From Actinomycetota bacterium (GTDB lineage Bacteria; Actinomycetota; Nitriliruptoria; Nitriliruptorales; JAHWKO01), in the NCBI GenBank assembly GCA_019347855.1, contig JAHWKO010000047.1, forward strand, positions 1-18,355: DNA of 18,355 bases, written 5' to 3'. Shown piece after piece: positions 5,714 to 13,228 of this stretch (positions are counted from its first letter, which is position 1; every line of letters begins with the position of its first letter). The notes beneath the pieces were generated by a model that saw only the letters and a program-made list of their open reading frames with translations, searched no databases and was not told the origin of the DNA. Made by a program: the position numbers and the translations under genes.

Positions 5714-7203
5714 CAGCGGCACGTGCGAGACAGCGGTTCGGGAGGCGGCGGCGGTGTCGCGGTACCTGCGCTGTCCGTGGCGGTCTCGGGGACCTGCGCG
5801 ACGACGTCGATGCTCAGGAGCTGGCGGACCGCGGATCGGACGCGGACCGGGTCGGCGACCGGGTAGCCGCGGGCATCCCGCCGGGCGAGCTCCGGAGGGG
5901 TCACGCTCAGGACCTCGATGTCGGATCGGTCGATCCCGGTCGCGAGCTCGACGACGTCTGGGAGGACCGCACGGGGGAGGTCGGTCGAGATCGACGACCG
6001 GACGATCGCCGCCAGCCGTGAGAACCCCTGGACCACGTCGCTCGTGCCCTTCTGCTCGAGCAGCGTGCCCAGGAAGCAACGCTGCCGTGCCATCCGCTGG
6101 TAGTCGTCGGCGTTGCGTCGGGTCCGCACGTACACCAGGGCTTCGCGACCGTCTAGGTGGTGGCGGCCAGGCCGGAGGTCGATCGCGTCCCACTCCCCGG
6201 GATCGGGCGAGTCGAGCTGATCGTAGATCCGCCGCTCGATGTCGACCGTGACCCCTCCGAGTGCGTCGATCGCGTCGACGAACCCCCGCAGGTCCGCGAT
6301 CGCGTGGTGGTCGATCCGGACCCCCAGGAGCTGTTCGAGCGCACCGCGCAGCACGGCCGCCCCGGGGTCCACGCCTCGCGGCACGAGGTCGGTGCGGTCC
6401 TGGAAGTGCGCGTACAGCCCGTTGATCGCCTTCGGGAAGCACCGGCAGCGCTCGTCGGTCCCGACCCACCTCGGCAGCGGGACGCGGACGAGGTTGCGCG
6501 GCACGCTGATCAACGCGGCATCCCCGGTCGTCACATCGAGGCTGGCGACCAGGATCGTGTCGGTCCGCACGCCGCTGCGTTCTGGTCCCGCGTCGCTGCC
6601 GACCAGCAGCACCGTGAGCCGACCGTCCTCGTCCCACGGTCGGCGCGGCTCCTCGCCCACGACGTCGGCAGCGTGGGCAGGCGTCCCCGGGAACACCCCG
6701 CCGAGCGTCGCGCGGACCTCCAACCCGTAGAAGGTGACGGCCACGTGCGGGAGCAGGACGATCAGCGCGAGCGTCGCGCCCGCCATCCGGACGGTGGATG
6801 CGGTCATCGCCCCGCCCGGCCCGACACCCCGGCCCCGTCGGCGACCGCAGACGTACGCGTCGGCGATCGCGAACGCGCGGAAGGCGAGGACCAGCACGTT
6901 CGTCAGGAGCAGGACCTCGATGACGCCGGGTCGGACCAGCAGGCCCGCGAGGTCGCCTGCCCCGCGACCTGTCGCGACGACCGTGGCGCCCGTGAGCGAG
7001 AGGGCGACGAGGACCAGCGCGACGCCGCGCTGCGACCGTCCGAGCCACAGCTGTCCCGCGCCCGGCAGCAGCAGCGAGAGGAACGCCGCACGGATCCCTC
7101 GCTGCGCGCCGGGTGGGCCGATGTCTGGGTACCCGTTCCCCGTGGTGCTGCCTCCGTCGCTCTCGGGCGCATCATGGCACGCCATCCCGTCGCGGTCGCG
7201 CAT
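5713..7203 (-). CDS. LCP (LytR-CpsA-Psr) family cell-wall polymer ligase
   Basis: LCP proteins attach lipid-linked glycopolymers to peptidoglycan outside the membrane. This one has about 496 residues. The N-terminal region contains LSLLLPGAGQLWLGRSQRG, a small membrane-domain motif, then two or three hydrophobic helices up to about residue 190. The LCP domain begins at LTVLLVGSDAG and continues with RTDTILVASLD, ISVPRNLVRVPLP, then ALGGVTVDIE, HLDGREALVYVRTRR and QRMARQRCFL, all conserved elements with the catalytic Asp and Arg residues. The tail is a short Pro-rich stretch. The ATG at 7203 leaves 28 bases to the cupredoxin gene; ATG 7185 is an alternative and neither has a strong ribosome site. 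Being second in an operon with an ECF-type promoter fits a wall-stress function. Confidence 0.92.
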   Translation of the reverse strand: MRDRDGMACHDAPESDGGSTTGNGYPDIGPPGAQRGIRAAFLSLLLPGAGQLWLGRSQRGVALVLVALSLTGATVVATGRGAGDLAGLLVRPGVIEVLLLTNVLVLAFRAFAIADAYVCGRRRGRGVGPGGAMTASTVRMAGATLALIVLLPHVAVTFYGLEVRATLGGVFPGTPAHAADVVGEEPRRPWDEDGRLTVLLVGSDAGPERSGVRTDTILVASLDVTTGDAALISVPRNLVRVPLPRWVGTDERCRCFPKAINGLYAHFQDRTDLVPRGVDPGAAVLRGALEQLLGVRIDHHAIADLRGFVDAIDALGGVTVDIERRIYDQLDSPDPGEWDAIDLRPGRHHLDGREALVYVRTRRNADDYQRMARQRCFLGTLLEQKGTSDVVQGFSRLAAIVRSSISTDLPRAVLPDVVELATGIDRSDIEVLSVTPPELARRDARGYPVADPVRVRSAVRQLLSIDVVAQVPETATDSAGTATPPPPPEPLSRTCR

Positions 7204-7231
7204 CCGCGACGAGGAGGCACACCCCGACGGG

Positions 7232-7780
7232 TCAGTACGCCTCGACCTCGCGACGGGCGCGGCCGGCACGCCGACGTTCCACCACCATCCCGATCGCCAG
7301 GCCGATCAGGCCGGCGACGGCGACACCAGCGGCGGAGCCGGGTCCGGTTGACGACGGGGGAGCTGACGACGACGTCGATGCGAGCTCGGCGTCCGCCGCC
7401 CCGCCGACCATCAGGACGCCGGCCATCCCCTGCCCGTCCTTCGTGCCGTGGAGCGTGCAGTAGATCGGGACGTTGCCGGCCTCGTCGACGGTGACCTCGA
7501 AGGCCTCGCCGGGACCCAGCGTCCCGCTGTCGAAGCTGCCGTCAGCCGCGGTGATCGTGTGCGGCAGGTGGCCGCGGTTGGTCACGGTGAGTGTCGTCCC
7601 CGCCTCGAGCTCGTGGGCGATCCCTTCGAAGCAACTATCCAGCATGGTCATCTCCGGTCCGCTGGATGTCGCGAGGCACGCACTCCCACCTCCGCCTCCG
7701 CCCGCCAGCGCCGGTGCCGCCACCAGCAACAGCGCCCCGACGAGCAGTCCCGTCACGGTCGAACTCGAGGTGATCCGCAT
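7232..7780 (-). CDS. Membrane-anchored cupredoxin-domain protein
   Basis: The 182-residue protein has a signal peptide ending near ALA at residue 26, a plastocyanin-like domain, a Ser/Pro-rich linker, a C-terminal helix at about 150-167 and a basic cytoplasmic tail. The type 1 copper ligands are visible in canonical order: His74 (in HLPHTI), Cys108 (YC), His111 (LH) and Met119 (GM). Cys35 and Cys50 may form a disulfide. It is therefore an outward-facing blue-copper protein tethered to the cell membrane, likely carrying electrons or binding copper. The ATG at 7780 has GGGAGG upstream. The gene leads a unit with the LCP and GNAT genes and has an ECF-type promoter at 7822-7846. Confidence 0.88.
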   Translation of the reverse strand: MRITSSSTVTGLLVGALLLVAAPALAGGGGGGSACLATSSGPEMTMLDSCFEGIAHELEAGTTLTVTNRGHLPHTITAADGSFDSGTLGPGEAFEVTVDEAGNVPIYCTLHGTKDGQGMAGVLMVGGAADAELASTSSSAPPSSTGPGSAAGVAVAGLIGLAIGMVVERRRAGRARREVEAY

Positions 7781-7806
7781 CTCACTGCCTCCCGATCGTT
7801 CGTGCC

Positions 7807-7827
7807 CCCGTCACCCCGTGTGACGGG
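7807..7827. terminator. 8-bp hairpin after the M15 peptidase gene
   Basis: CCCGTCAC and GTGACGGG pair perfectly around a five-base loop. It follows the peptidase stop (7863) by about 35 bases on the minus strand. It also covers the -10 box of the next promoter, so it may instead, or in addition, be an operator. Confidence 0.4.
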
Positions 7828-7846
7828 CCACCGCCCCCAACGGTTC
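7822..7846 (-). promoter_or_regulatory. ECF-type promoter upstream of the cupredoxin gene
   Basis: On the minus strand GAACC (7846-7842) is followed after exactly 16 bases by CGTC (7825-7822). The match extends to GACCGAACC upstream, identical to the promoter before the ECF sigma gene at 11536. The start codon lies about 40 bases downstream. Confidence 0.75.
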
Positions 7847-7862
7847 GGTCCGGGGTCCGCCG

Positions 7863-9071
7863 TCAGCCAGCGTGGCCGGTGTCCGGCGCGCGTAGGTACT
7901 CGAAGTGCATCGGGTCCGGGATGAGCCAGAACCCGCCCCACGTGAAGCCCCACCGCGTGAACGTCTCCACCAAGCGCTGGTCCTGCGACGAGCCGGTCCC
8001 GGTCGGGTTCACGCCGGCGTTCAGGTCGACCGCGACACCCCACGCGTGTCGTGACACCGCGTCACCAGGCGCGATCAGACGCGGGTTGTGGCAGCCGGCG
8101 AACCCGTCAGCGTCAACGAGATGCCCGAGCCCCTCGTCCTCGAGTTCCGTCAGCGCGCCCCGGAGCGACTCGACGACCGCCCGGTGGCAGCGGGCCGATC
8201 CGAGCACAGGCAGGTCGACCGACACGATGTGCGCGGTCTCCCACTCGGGGTCCTGGGCGAACACCTGGCCGTCCCCCTCGGGCGGACGGTACGAGAACTC
8301 CCCGAAGCGTTCCTTGACGAGAGCCTGCGGCAGGACGGCGTCGCCGTGGCGGAGGTACGGGGTCTCGGCCGGGACGCGGATCCTGACGTTGACGCCCTCG
8401 GGCACCCGCTGACGGACGGCGTCCTCCAGGCTCGCGCGGTCGCCGTCGTACGCGACCAGCAGGAACCGCGGTGTCGTGACGCCGATGCGTTCCCCGGTCT
8501 CGAGGTCGACCACGAGCTCGGCGGCAGCGACCGCCGTGTCGTCGACGACGGCGGTGACCTCCAGCTCGGCGCCGTCCGTCAGCGTCATCCGGCCCCCGGC
8601 GGTCAGCCGTCGGATCCCGGCCGAGGTCGACCCGAGCACCGCCTGGCCCTCCCCCAGCTCGGCGATCGCGTTCGACGCACCCTTCGGGGCGAACCGGGCG
8701 TAGCCGGCAGGGTCCACCGCGAGCGCGTCCAACGGCCAGGCCCAGCCGTCGTCGGCGGTGTCGACCGGCTGGCCATCGACGTCGGTCGAGGAGGCGAGAT
8801 CCACGCGGTCCCCGTGAACGACGGTGACGGCGCGCACCTGGTCGATCGCCTCGACCGACTGGTCCAGTCCCTGCGGGAGCCCGCCGGCCGACCACACCAG
8901 CAGCACGCCGCTGTCGATCTTCACGGGCGTGGCGGGGACGGCGGCGGGCGGGGTCGCGCTCGGTACCTCGACCGGGGTCGGTTCGGGCTGCGCGGCCAGG
9001 GTCACCATCGCCCCGGCCACGATCCCCAGGACGGCCAGCGGGATGGTCCACCACCTGTGCCGGGCGGTCAC
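7863..9071 (-). CDS. Membrane-anchored M15-family (VanY-like) peptidase
   Basis: The 402-residue protein has one N-terminal membrane helix (about residues 8-27), a Pro-rich spacer, an unassigned outer domain (about 50-270) and a C-terminal M15 metallopeptidase domain. The zinc ligands are clear: His342 and Asp349 in SRHAWGVAVDLN, and His389 in DPMHFEY, with Glu391 nearby. Such enzymes cleave D-Ala-D-Ala or peptide cross-bridges of peptidoglycan. The middle domain contains AVLGSTSAGIRRL and LEVTAVVDDT, which remind me of the outer core domain of MacB-type permeases; this is a weak resemblance. The GTG at 9071 overlaps the anti-sigma TGA as GTGA, so peptidase and anti-sigma are translationally coupled. 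Confidence 0.88.
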   Translation of the reverse strand: MTARHRWWTIPLAVLGIVAGAMVTLAAQPEPTPVEVPSATPPAAVPATPVKIDSGVLLVWSAGGLPQGLDQSVEAIDQVRAVTVVHGDRVDLASSTDVDGQPVDTADDGWAWPLDALAVDPAGYARFAPKGASNAIAELGEGQAVLGSTSAGIRRLTAGGRMTLTDGAELEVTAVVDDTAVAAAELVVDLETGERIGVTTPRFLLVAYDGDRASLEDAVRQRVPEGVNVRIRVPAETPYLRHGDAVLPQALVKERFGEFSYRPPEGDGQVFAQDPEWETAHIVSVDLPVLGSARCHRAVVESLRGALTELEDEGLGHLVDADGFAGCHNPRLIAPGDAVSRHAWGVAVDLNAGVNPTGTGSSQDQRLVETFTRWGFTWGGFWLIPDPMHFEYLRAPDTGHAG

Positions 9072-10900
9072 GGGTGGGTGCGTAGCGAGTCGGCGATGGC
9101 GATCAGCTCGGCGAGGGGCAGCGTGTCGCTGCGCAGCACGGTGACGCGGCCGTCCTCGGTCCACTCGAGCTCGCCTGTGCCTGCTGTGTACCTGGCCGAG
9201 GTCCCTCGCACCGCGACGACCAGCACGTCGGCCCCGGTCGGCGGGGTCAGGACGTCACCCGGGAGCTGCAGCAGCTCGTACCCGCGGGCACCCGACCCGG
9301 CGACGGTCAGCGACACGCCCTTCGCGACCCGCCGCGCGGCCGGGGCGTGGAACCCGGGGTCGTCGGGGGGGACCAGCAGGTCCGGCACGATGCGGGCCGC
9401 CTCATCGAGGCGGAGCGTCGCAGCCTCCTGCCAGTCGGCGGGGACGGCCTGGCCCTGGATCGGCAGGGACGCGGCGACCCGCTGCAGGTCCTCGGCGGAC
9501 AGACTGCCGGTGACCGCGACGTCGGCGCGGTCCCCGTGCAGCCCGACGGTCGCTCCGTCGGCCGACGTGTAGAGGACGCTCCCGTCGGCCTCGGACCGTC
9601 GCACGACGGGACCGACGCGCCCGAACAGTCGCTGCGCGTCCCAGGTCGAGGTGGCGCGGATCTTCAGCCACGCGCGACCGTCGGTCCAGGTGCGCACGTG
9701 GATGCCCTCGCCGACGATCCCAGCGGCGTGCGGCTCCATCCCCGAGGGCAACCACCCAGGCTTCGGGACCTCCACCGCGTCGGGGGCGAACGACCGGAAC
9801 CCACCGTCCGTGCGCTGGTCGGGGTCGCCCTCCAGCTCGGGGGCGGTGACGCGGACACCCCCGTTCACGGCGAGGTCGCTCGTGATCACCCGGAGGATCC
9901 GCTCGCCTGGCTCGTCCTCGTACCCGTGGACCGACGCCCACCGCCCGCGCTCGAGCCCCGAGCCGGCCAGCACCTCGACCTCCAGCGGCACGAGCCACTC
10001 CTCGTCCAGCCACAGCCGCACCCGGTCGGTCGGGTGGACCCGTCGCCAGTTCCCGGTCCCGAGGAGCGTCGTGAGCAGGCCGTCGACCTGGGCAGCCGTG
10101 ACCTCGACCGCGACGGTCGCCCGTCCGTCGACCGGGTGATCGTCGATCGTGGTGACCGGCTCGTCGGGACCGAAGCTGCCGGTCGGGACGATGAGGTCGA
10201 GCGGGGCGAGGTTGGGGACGCTGAACGGCTCGGGGTCGTCGACGACCTCGGTGCGCGGCTGCGGGGGCGTGCAGGTCGGCAGCGCCGCGACCGGGCAGGG
10301 AGCGGGACCACGGCGCAGGATCCGGTCGGGGCCGATCGCCACGGTCACGTCGTTGGGACGCCACCGTCCGTCGGGGTAGCTCGTCCGGTCGTCGACGGTC
10401 AGCGCCAGACGGTCCGGCGAGGCGTACACGAGCCGCCCCTCGAACCGGCGGGTGTCGACCTCCGGGTGCCACCCGTGCTCCGTGATGGTGACGCGGGCCG
10501 ACAGCGACCCGATCGCTGCCTGCGAGCGCAGCATCCGCTCACCGATCGTGTCCGCCAGCACGACCGGGGACCCCAGCACCCCGGCGACCAGCGCCCCGAG
10601 CACGCCCCCCACGAGGAGCACCGCGGCGGCCCGTGCGAGGTGCGGCCGCCACCTGCGCCCCGACCGCGACGCGCGCACATCCCCGTCCTCCAACCGGGCG
10701 CGCACGGCACCGGCGATGTCGGGGACCCGTCCGACCGAGCTGACCCGCAGCTGGCGACGCAGCGACGACAGGTCGTCGACGAACCGACGGCACGCCGGGC
10801 AATCGCGCAGGTGCTCGTCCAGGATCTCGCGCTGGTCCGTCTCGAGCGGGTCGTCGAGGGCGTCGGAGGCCAGCCGCTGGGCGACGTCACATCCCGTCAT
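9068..10900 (-). CDS. Transmembrane ZAS anti-sigma factor with large RseB/DUF4367-like outer region
   Basis: The 610-residue protein should hold the ECF sigma factor inactive at the membrane. Residues 1-40 form a zinc anti-sigma motif with Cys4, His30, Cys34 and Cys37 (HLRDCPAC). A membrane helix lies at about 90-110. The outer region starts with IGERMLRSQAAIGSLSARVT, followed by a long beta-rich stretch like the LolA/RseB (MucB) fold. It then has two DUF4367-like segments, about 385-480 and 490-610, the last ending in LPLAELIAIADSL. In Escherichia coli the sigma-binding and sensing parts are separate proteins (RseA, RseB); here they appear as one chain. The ATG has a very strong site (GGAGGAGG) and overlaps the sigma gene by 14 bases. 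Confidence 0.85.
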   Translation of the reverse strand: MTGCDVAQRLASDALDDPLETDQREILDEHLRDCPACRRFVDDLSSLRRQLRVSSVGRVPDIAGAVRARLEDGDVRASRSGRRWRPHLARAAAVLLVGGVLGALVAGVLGSPVVLADTIGERMLRSQAAIGSLSARVTITEHGWHPEVDTRRFEGRLVYASPDRLALTVDDRTSYPDGRWRPNDVTVAIGPDRILRRGPAPCPVAALPTCTPPQPRTEVVDDPEPFSVPNLAPLDLIVPTGSFGPDEPVTTIDDHPVDGRATVAVEVTAAQVDGLLTTLLGTGNWRRVHPTDRVRLWLDEEWLVPLEVEVLAGSGLERGRWASVHGYEDEPGERILRVITSDLAVNGGVRVTAPELEGDPDQRTDGGFRSFAPDAVEVPKPGWLPSGMEPHAAGIVGEGIHVRTWTDGRAWLKIRATSTWDAQRLFGRVGPVVRRSEADGSVLYTSADGATVGLHGDRADVAVTGSLSAEDLQRVAASLPIQGQAVPADWQEAATLRLDEAARIVPDLLVPPDDPGFHAPAARRVAKGVSLTVAGSGARGYELLQLPGDVLTPPTGADVLVVAVRGTSARYTAGTGELEWTEDGRVTVLRSDTLPLAELIAIADSLRTHP

Positions 10901-11462
10901 CGGCTACCTCCTCCCCCTCGGAGAACCACGCCGCCAGGTCCCGTCGCGCGTAGTACAGGCGGCTCTTGATCGTGCCCTCCGCGACGCCCAGGATCTCGCC
11001 GGCGTCCTTGCAGGTGAACCCGGCGACCTCGACGAGGACGATCGCCTCGCGCAGCCTGTGCGACAGGGTCGCCAGGGCTTCCTCCATGGCGGGAGCCAAC
11101 GCCGGGTCGGGACCGTCGTCGGTCGGTCTGCGCGCGAGCCGATCGAGCGCGCGCCGGCGACTGGCTCGCGAGCGGAGCGCGTCGGTGGCGGCGTTGCGGG
11201 CGATCGTGAACAGCCACGTCGAGAACCGCGAGCGGAACTGGAACCCGTCGAGGTTGCGGTAGGCGCGGAGGAACGTGTCCTGGGCGAGGTCCTCCGCGAG
11301 CGCGCGGTCGCCGACGAGCCCCACGAGGAAGCGCCACAGCGGCTCCTGGTAGGCGCGGACGAGTTCCTCGAACGCATCGAGGTCGCCGGCGGCCGCCGCC
11401 CGCACCGCCGCGGGGTCCGTCTCCTGCACGTTGTCGTCCTCGACCGCTCGCCCCGACATCAT
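10887..11462 (-). CDS. ECF sigma factor (envelope-stress type)
   Basis: The 191-residue protein directs RNA polymerase to a stress regulon. Region 2 spans about residues 25-95: FEELVRAYQEPLWRFLVGLV, then DLAQDTFLRAYRNL, then RSRFSTWLFTIARNAATDAL. Region 4 spans about 130-182: EEALATLSHRLREAIVLVEV, GFTCKDAGEILGVAEG and TIKSRLYYARRDLAAW. No extra C-terminal domain is present. The gene starts with two Met codons (11462, 11459) and a weak ribosome site. It is followed by its membrane anti-sigma and carries an ECF-type promoter, so autoregulation is likely. The same promoter lies before the cupredoxin operon. Confidence 0.93.
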   Translation of the reverse strand: MMSGRAVEDDNVQETDPAAVRAAAAGDLDAFEELVRAYQEPLWRFLVGLVGDRALAEDLAQDTFLRAYRNLDGFQFRSRFSTWLFTIARNAATDALRSRASRRRALDRLARRPTDDGPDPALAPAMEEALATLSHRLREAIVLVEVAGFTCKDAGEILGVAEGTIKSRLYYARRDLAAWFSEGEEVADDGM

Positions 11463-11511
11463 CGTCGCTCACGACGGCGAGATGCGTCCATCCCGCGCCG
11501 TCACCGTGTTC

Positions 11512-11536
11512 GACGGATGAGTCGCCCGCAAGGTTC
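11512..11536 (-). promoter_or_regulatory. ECF-type autoregulatory promoter of the sigma gene
   Basis: On the minus strand GAACC (11536-11532), 16 bases, then CGTC (11515-11512), the standard ECF -35/-10 layout. The upstream extension GACCGAACC is the same as at 7846. The leader to the start codon is about 45 bases. Confidence 0.8.
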
Positions 11537-11544
11537 GGTCGCGG

Positions 11545-12126
11545 TCAGCTCGGCGGGGCGAACGGTGGTCCGTGACCGGGGATGATCCGCACGAGGCCGG
11601 GCAACGAGAGGATCCGCTCACGGCTCGCCTCGAGCTGCGCCTGGTCCCCGAACGGATCCTCCGGCGGGCCCGCCTCGTACCACCAGCTGTGGGTGAGGAC
11701 GGTCAGCCCGTCGGGCGTCGACGCCACGACGCTCATGTCCTGCGGGGTGTGGCCCGGAGTCTCGAGGAGCATCACCGACGGCGCCAACGTGACCCCCTCG
11801 GCGGGGCGAGAGTCCCAGCGGTCGCCCTCGTAGACCGCCCAGTGGTCGTGCACCCGTGCGTGGGGGAACAGCGCCACGTTGACCGTGTGGTCGGGGTGGT
11901 GGTGGCTGAGCGTCACGTCGGTCACGTCGGCTGGGTCGATCCCGAGCTCCTCGAGCGGACCCAGGATCTGCTGCCGGTCGGCGACGAGTCCGGGGTCGGC
12001 GACGATGCGGGTGTCGCCGTCCGAGATCAGGGTGCACGTCGACGCCACGTAGGCGCCGCGATCGCGCGCGTACCCGTCGACCAGCACGTGCACGTCCGCG
12101 GTCGGGGTGAGCTCCTCGACCGTCAC
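11545..12126 (-). CDS. Metallo-beta-lactamase-fold hydrolase
   Basis: The 193-residue protein has the signature HHHPDH (His75, His77, Asp79, His80), then His126 in ETPGHTPQD and His185 in IPGHGP. These are five of the usual ligands of a dinuclear zinc site. The position that normally carries the bridging Asp (as in TGD) reads LTHSWWY, with His146. The enzyme may therefore use a different ligand or one metal. Substrate is unknown; small MBL proteins hydrolyse thioesters, lactones or phosphoesters. The GTG at 12126 has GGAGG five bases upstream. It is separated by 134 bases from the SRPBCC gene on the same strand, a gap holding an inverted repeat. Confidence 0.88.
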   Translation of the reverse strand: MTVEELTPTADVHVLVDGYARDRGAYVASTCTLISDGDTRIVADPGLVADRQQILGPLEELGIDPADVTDVTLSHHHPDHTVNVALFPHARVHDHWAVYEGDRWDSRPAEGVTLAPSVMLLETPGHTPQDMSVVASTPDGLTVLTHSWWYEAGPPEDPFGDQAQLEASRERILSLPGLVRIIPGHGPPFAPPS

Positions 12127-12219
12127 CGGTCCTCCGACGGGATCAGGCCGGTGATCATGGGACGCTGTCCATGGGAAACACCGTAGTCGTACGACATCCC
12201 TCGAGAGCGGTGCCTCCGG

Positions 12220-12268
12220 GATCGTGAACGGTGGCGATCACCTTCGTGACACACAGGTGTTCACGATC
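12220..12268. repeat. 10-bp inverted repeat with an additional half-site
   Basis: GATCGTGAAC (12220-12229) and GTTCACGATC (12259-12268) are perfect inverse copies 29 bases apart. A further partial copy, CGTGA, lies at 12245-12249, 22 bases from the first. The right arm overlaps the last codon of the SRPBCC gene. It could be an operator for the downstream MBL gene or a long-loop hairpin. Confidence 0.6.
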
Positions 12269-12704
12269 GGGGGTCCTCGAGGAGCGACCGCAGTCTCCGG
12301 TAGTCGCTCCGCACCGAACGCTGGACCATCCACCGCAGCAGCGGCGTGAACACCTTGAACACGCTCGACGGCTCACCGCCGACCCTCGCCGACACCCGAC
12401 TGCGTCCGTCGTCCATCGGCTCGACCGAACGGGTCACCCGGATCGGGAAGGTGGACTCGACGGTCTGGATCGTGATCGACCGTCCCGGCTGCAGGTGGAC
12501 CACCTCGAACGTCGACGTGATCGTCTTGCCGAGGAACACCGCTTCCTGCTCGTAGACCGACCCCTTCTCGATCGGCTGCTCGGTCACCCACCGGCACGAA
12601 CGCATCCCCTGCTGCCACGTGGGGTTGTTCTCGACGTCCGCGATGAACGCGAACACCTCGTCCGCCGGCCGGTCGACCTCGAGGCTCGACGTGACCTCCA
12701 TCAC
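12261..12704 (-). CDS. SRPBCC (polyketide cyclase/dehydrase-like) family protein
   Basis: The 147-residue protein has the hydrophobic-ligand-binding START/SRPBCC layout: MEVTSSLEVDRPADEVFAFI, then DVENNPTWQQGMRSC, then a run of beta strands, then a C-terminal helix from about residue 115. Length is typical for the family. Members bind or transform hydrophobic molecules; most of this group have no known substrate. The GTG at 12704 is preceded by GGAGGG six bases away; ATG 12701 is equally possible. It has no obvious operon partner, since the MBL gene lies 134 bases downstream. Confidence 0.85.
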   Translation of the reverse strand: MMEVTSSLEVDRPADEVFAFIADVENNPTWQQGMRSCRWVTEQPIEKGSVYEQEAVFLGKTITSTFEVVHLQPGRSITIQTVESTFPIRVTRSVEPMDDGRSRVSARVGGEPSSVFKVFTPLLRWMVQRSVRSDYRRLRSLLEDPRS

Positions 12705-12801
12705 GGTGATCCCTCCCTCTCCCGGCGAACGTCCTGGCGCGCTGGACTCCTAGTATCCCGGTGACGAGGCAGGTGTCCCGGTCTCGGCAGAAGGGATGGC
12801 G

Positions 12802-13218
12802 GTGAGGGGTGCTCGTGCGTTCCGGGTGACCGCGGTCGTCTTCACCCTCGCCTTCCTGTTCCACAACGGGGATCACTTCCGCCGCGGCGTCGACACCATC
12901 ACGCCGTACGTGCTTTTGGGAGGCGTCGTGCTGGGGATCGTGTCCATCGTGGCGATCGCGCTCGTCGCGGTCGGTCACGAACACGCCCCGCTCGCTGCGG
13001 TCGTGGCAGGCGCCGCCCTCGGACTGGGCGCTGCCGCGTCCCACCTCCTGCCCGAATGGAGCGTGTTCAGCGACTCGTTCGTGACGAACGGGGCGGAACC
13101 CATCACCTGGGCCGCAGCGATCTCCGAGGTCGCCGCGTCGCTGCTGTTCGCCGCCGCCGGTTGGCACGTGCTCCGACGCCCCGCTCCCCCCACGCGCGGC
13201 GTCCAGCGCCCGGGTTGA
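12802..13218 (+). CDS. Small four-helix integral membrane protein
   Basis: About 138 residues with four predicted membrane helices: VTAVVFTLAFLFH, YVLLGGVVLGIVSIVAIALVA, LAAVVAGAALGLGAAASHLL and AAISEVAASLLFAAAGWHVL. The first helix ends in HNGDHFRRG, a charged patch with two His that may face the membrane surface. I place the start at GTG 12802, because GAAGGG lies six bases before it; the ATG at 12796 directly abuts that site. The function is unknown. It precedes the NmrA-like gene by 10 bases and probably belongs to the same transcript. Confidence 0.75.
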   Translation: MRGARAFRVTAVVFTLAFLFHNGDHFRRGVDTITPYVLLGGVVLGIVSIVAIALVAVGHEHAPLAAVVAGAALGLGAAASHLLPEWSVFSDSFVTNGAEPITWAAAISEVAASLLFAAAGWHVLRRPAPPTRGVQRPG

Positions 13219-13228
13219 GGAGGTCCGC

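Noticed and set aside
5714..7048. Long upstream extension of the GNAT reading frame
   Set aside because: It is an antiphase shadow of the LCP gene with low-complexity Arg-rich translation.
8088..9572. 494-residue plus-strand frame opposite the M15 and anti-sigma genes
   Set aside because: It is a mirror frame of two confidently assigned genes, without motifs or start site.
9347..10969. 540-residue plus-strand frame opposite the anti-sigma gene
   Set aside because: Same reason: composition of an antisense shadow and no recognisable domain.
12186..12195. Palindrome GTCGTACGAC upstream of the MBL gene
   Set aside because: A single 10-bp palindrome is expected by chance at this GC content and it has no second copy.
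12155..12376. Cys/Arg-rich 73-residue minus-strand frame
   Set aside because: It overlaps the end of the SRPBCC gene, has no ribosome site, and its composition is that of an out-of-frame reading.
12728..12756. Possible promoter with TAGTAT before the membrane protein gene
   Set aside because: The -10-like box has no -35-like partner at acceptable spacing.
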